Origin: Aquabacterium sp. CECT 9606
GTDB taxonomy: Bacteria; Pseudomonadota; Gammaproteobacteria; Burkholderiales; Burkholderiaceae_C
Assembly: GCF_918741295.1 (NCBI RefSeq)
Contig: NZ_CAKKNB010000003.1
Span: 588,668 to 652,667, forward strand
Length of the DNA stretch: 64,000 nucleotides
Direction of reading: 5' to 3'
The notes under the pieces were generated by a model that was given only the letters and a program-made list of their open reading frames with translations, made no database searches and was not told where the DNA came from. Position numbers and translations under genes: made by a program. Every line of letters begins with the position of its first letter. The stretch's first letter is position 1. Of the stretch, positions 62,823 to 64,000 are shown in pieces.

Positions 62823-64000
62823 TCAGGCCCGCACACCGAAGTGGTTGCCTGCAGCTTTGAACGTGCCAAATAGCATGACGACCATGGACAGCAGAAAAAA
62901 TAAAGGCGCAAAAAAGCCTTTGAGGCCTTTGCGGGCGATGGCCCGCAGCAGCCACCGCAGGTTGAATCCAGCCGCACACAGCACCGCGTGCAAGGCATCG
63001 CCTTGCTCCCCCTTGAGCCAGCATCGCTGCATCCCGTGGTCTTGCTTGACGTGGCCGATGACGGGCTCGATGGCCTGGCGGCGCTTGAGCCAGCGCCGCT
63101 GTTGCCCGGTGAGTCGTTTGGACTTGCCACGGTGGATCAGTTCCACGGGCGCGATCTCGGCATCGACACCGCGGTAGCCAAGATCGACGATGGCCGTCCT
63201 GGGCAGGACATCCAGGTCTTGCAGCAGGGTGCTCGTCTGTTCCAGTTGTGCGGCCAGGGTGTGGCCGTCATAGGGGTTGCCGGGGAAGCTGCGCGCGCCG
63301 ACGATCAAGCCTTTGGCATGGGTGATGGCCAGGCTGACCTTGACACCGAACTCATAGGGCTTGCGGGCCTTGCCCTTGCTGATGCACTCTGCCTCCGGCG
63401 CGTGCAAGGCGTAGAGCTTGCCCCTGCCACTGGAGTTGCCTTTGGCTGCCGTCTGAGCGTGGATGCGTTGGGCCTTGTCCAGCATGAGCTGCAACTGCTT
63501 GCGGGCCTCTTGGGCCAGCGTGTCCATCTTGCGCTGCACATCGCGCATGAGCACGCCCAGGATGGTGCGCTGACGCCGCAGCACACTGCGCAACCGCTTG
63601 AACTGGCGGGCGTGGGCGTAGCCGCCCGCCTTGCGGCGCAACTGCTTGGCTTCGCGCTCGAAGGTCTGCTTGGGCGTCATGCCCAGCTTCTTGGCCAACT
63701 CGGCTAGTTGGTCGCGCGCGACATCGAGCAAGCGGCTGTCCGTGGGGTGGGCAATCGACTTCTCCTGCACTGTCGAGTCGACGATCAACTTTTGCAGCTC
63801 GGTCTTCTTGATGGCTTGCAGGCGCACGGCCGTCTCGATCGTTGACTTGAGCAACTGCTCAACCCCGGCCTCACCCAGCACCCGGCGGAATCGCCCAATT
63901 TGGCTGGGGTCGCATGGCAGGCGATGCTCGTAGTACTCCTGGCCGCTGAAATACTGGAACAGCACATCCTGGGCCCAACGCTCGACAAGCGACTCATCGC
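62823..64000 (-). CDS. IS5-family transposase, 5' end beyond the right edge
   Basis: The frame ends at 62823 and is open to the right edge (DESLVERWAQDVLFQYFSG at the border), so the N-terminal part lies outside. DDE motifs include IVDSTVQEKSIAHPTDSRLL, VDLGYRGVDAEIAPVELIHR and QRRWLKRRQAIEPVIGHVKQ. The C-terminus YFSGQ...AAGFNLRWLLRAIARKG is complete. It is a close relative of the truncated copy at 23479-24180 but seems intact. Function is cut-and-paste transposition. Confidence 0.88.
   Translation of the reverse strand, partial: DESLVERWAQDVLFQYFSGQEYYEHRLPCDPSQIGRFRRVLGEAGVEQLLKSTIETAVRLQAIKKTELQKLIVDSTVQEKSIAHPTDSRLLDVARDQLAELAKKLGMTPKQTFEREAKQLRRKAGGYAHARQFKRLRSVLRRQRTILGVLMRDVQRKMDTLAQEARKQLQLMLDKAQRIHAQTAAKGNSSGRGKLYALHAPEAECISKGKARKPYEFGVKVSLAITHAKGLIVGARSFPGNPYDGHTLAAQLEQTSTLLQDLDVLPRTAIVDLGYRGVDAEIAPVELIHRGKSKRLTGQQRRWLKRRQAIEPVIGHVKQDHGMQRCWLKGEQGDALHAVLCAAGFNLRWLLRAIARKGLKGFFAPLFFLLSMVVMLFGTFKAAGNHFGVRA

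Noticed and set aside
1..64000. CRISPR arrays, rRNA and tRNA genes
   Set aside because: No regularly spaced repeats, and no rRNA or tRNA-like sequence noticed in reading both strands.

Overview
The window looks like a GC-rich betaproteobacterial accessory region, most likely Burkholderiales. The evidence is codon bias, XylA/AlkB-type oxygenase genes, PRTRC-type genes and the mix of IS families; no rRNA or tRNA anchors the taxonomy. It is a patchwork of gene cassettes separated by broken or nested insertion sequences.

1-12.4 kb (minus strand): a Tc (ABC) toxin locus. A fused TcB-TcC cocoon/RHS protein with an AT-rich C-terminal toxin cassette comes first in transcription order. It is followed by a small cell-wall-hydrolase-like remnant and a TcA subunit that runs off the left edge. 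TcA carries an extra block of about 340 residues that looks like Ig-type beta-sandwiches, splitting a conserved TcA segment. At 12.7-12.95 kb lie a 10-bp tandem repeat, a 98-bp inverted-repeat IS21-end remnant and a truncated UPF0149 gene.

13.1-21.7 kb (minus strand): an eight-gene, nearly gapless operon. It encodes a membrane protein, a trypsin-NACHT-FGE/sulfatase-fold protein (NLR-like architecture), a SAM methyltransferase, two DUF2000 proteins, a glutamine-synthetase-like ligase, SbnA and SbnB. SbnA/SbnB make L-2,3-diaminopropionate. Coupling a STAND/NACHT protease to a small-molecule pathway is the strongest candidate here for an undescribed system.

21.9-25 kb: an IS graveyard. An IS630 element sits exactly in a TA inside an IS5-type gene, followed by fused fragments of IS5, IS66 and IS3 elements.

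25.2-33 kb: a divergently oriented SGNH hydrolase, then a plus-strand cluster: zinc metalloprotease, caspase-like peptidase, two unknown proteins, a zinc amidase and a membrane protein. An IS21 istA remnant closes this block.

33.6-39.9 kb (minus strand): six cell-envelope genes (lipoprotein, secreted and membrane proteins, and a PHB-depolymerase-like protein whose lipase-box serine is replaced by Asp).

40-50.2 kb: fragments of an IS3 element and a response regulator, then a plasmid/ICE-type module: actin-like ATPase, small partner, tyrosine recombinase, ParB-family protein and a large SF1 helicase, ending in a hairpin that contains a DnaA box.

50.6-64 kb: hsdM remnant, frameshifted chemoreceptor coupled to a diguanylate cyclase, an IS91 element inserted in an IS630 transposase gene, degenerate tyrosine recombinases, an AlkB/XylM-like hydroxylase with XylA-like reductase and a divergent AraC regulator, and an IS5-type transposase cut by the right edge.
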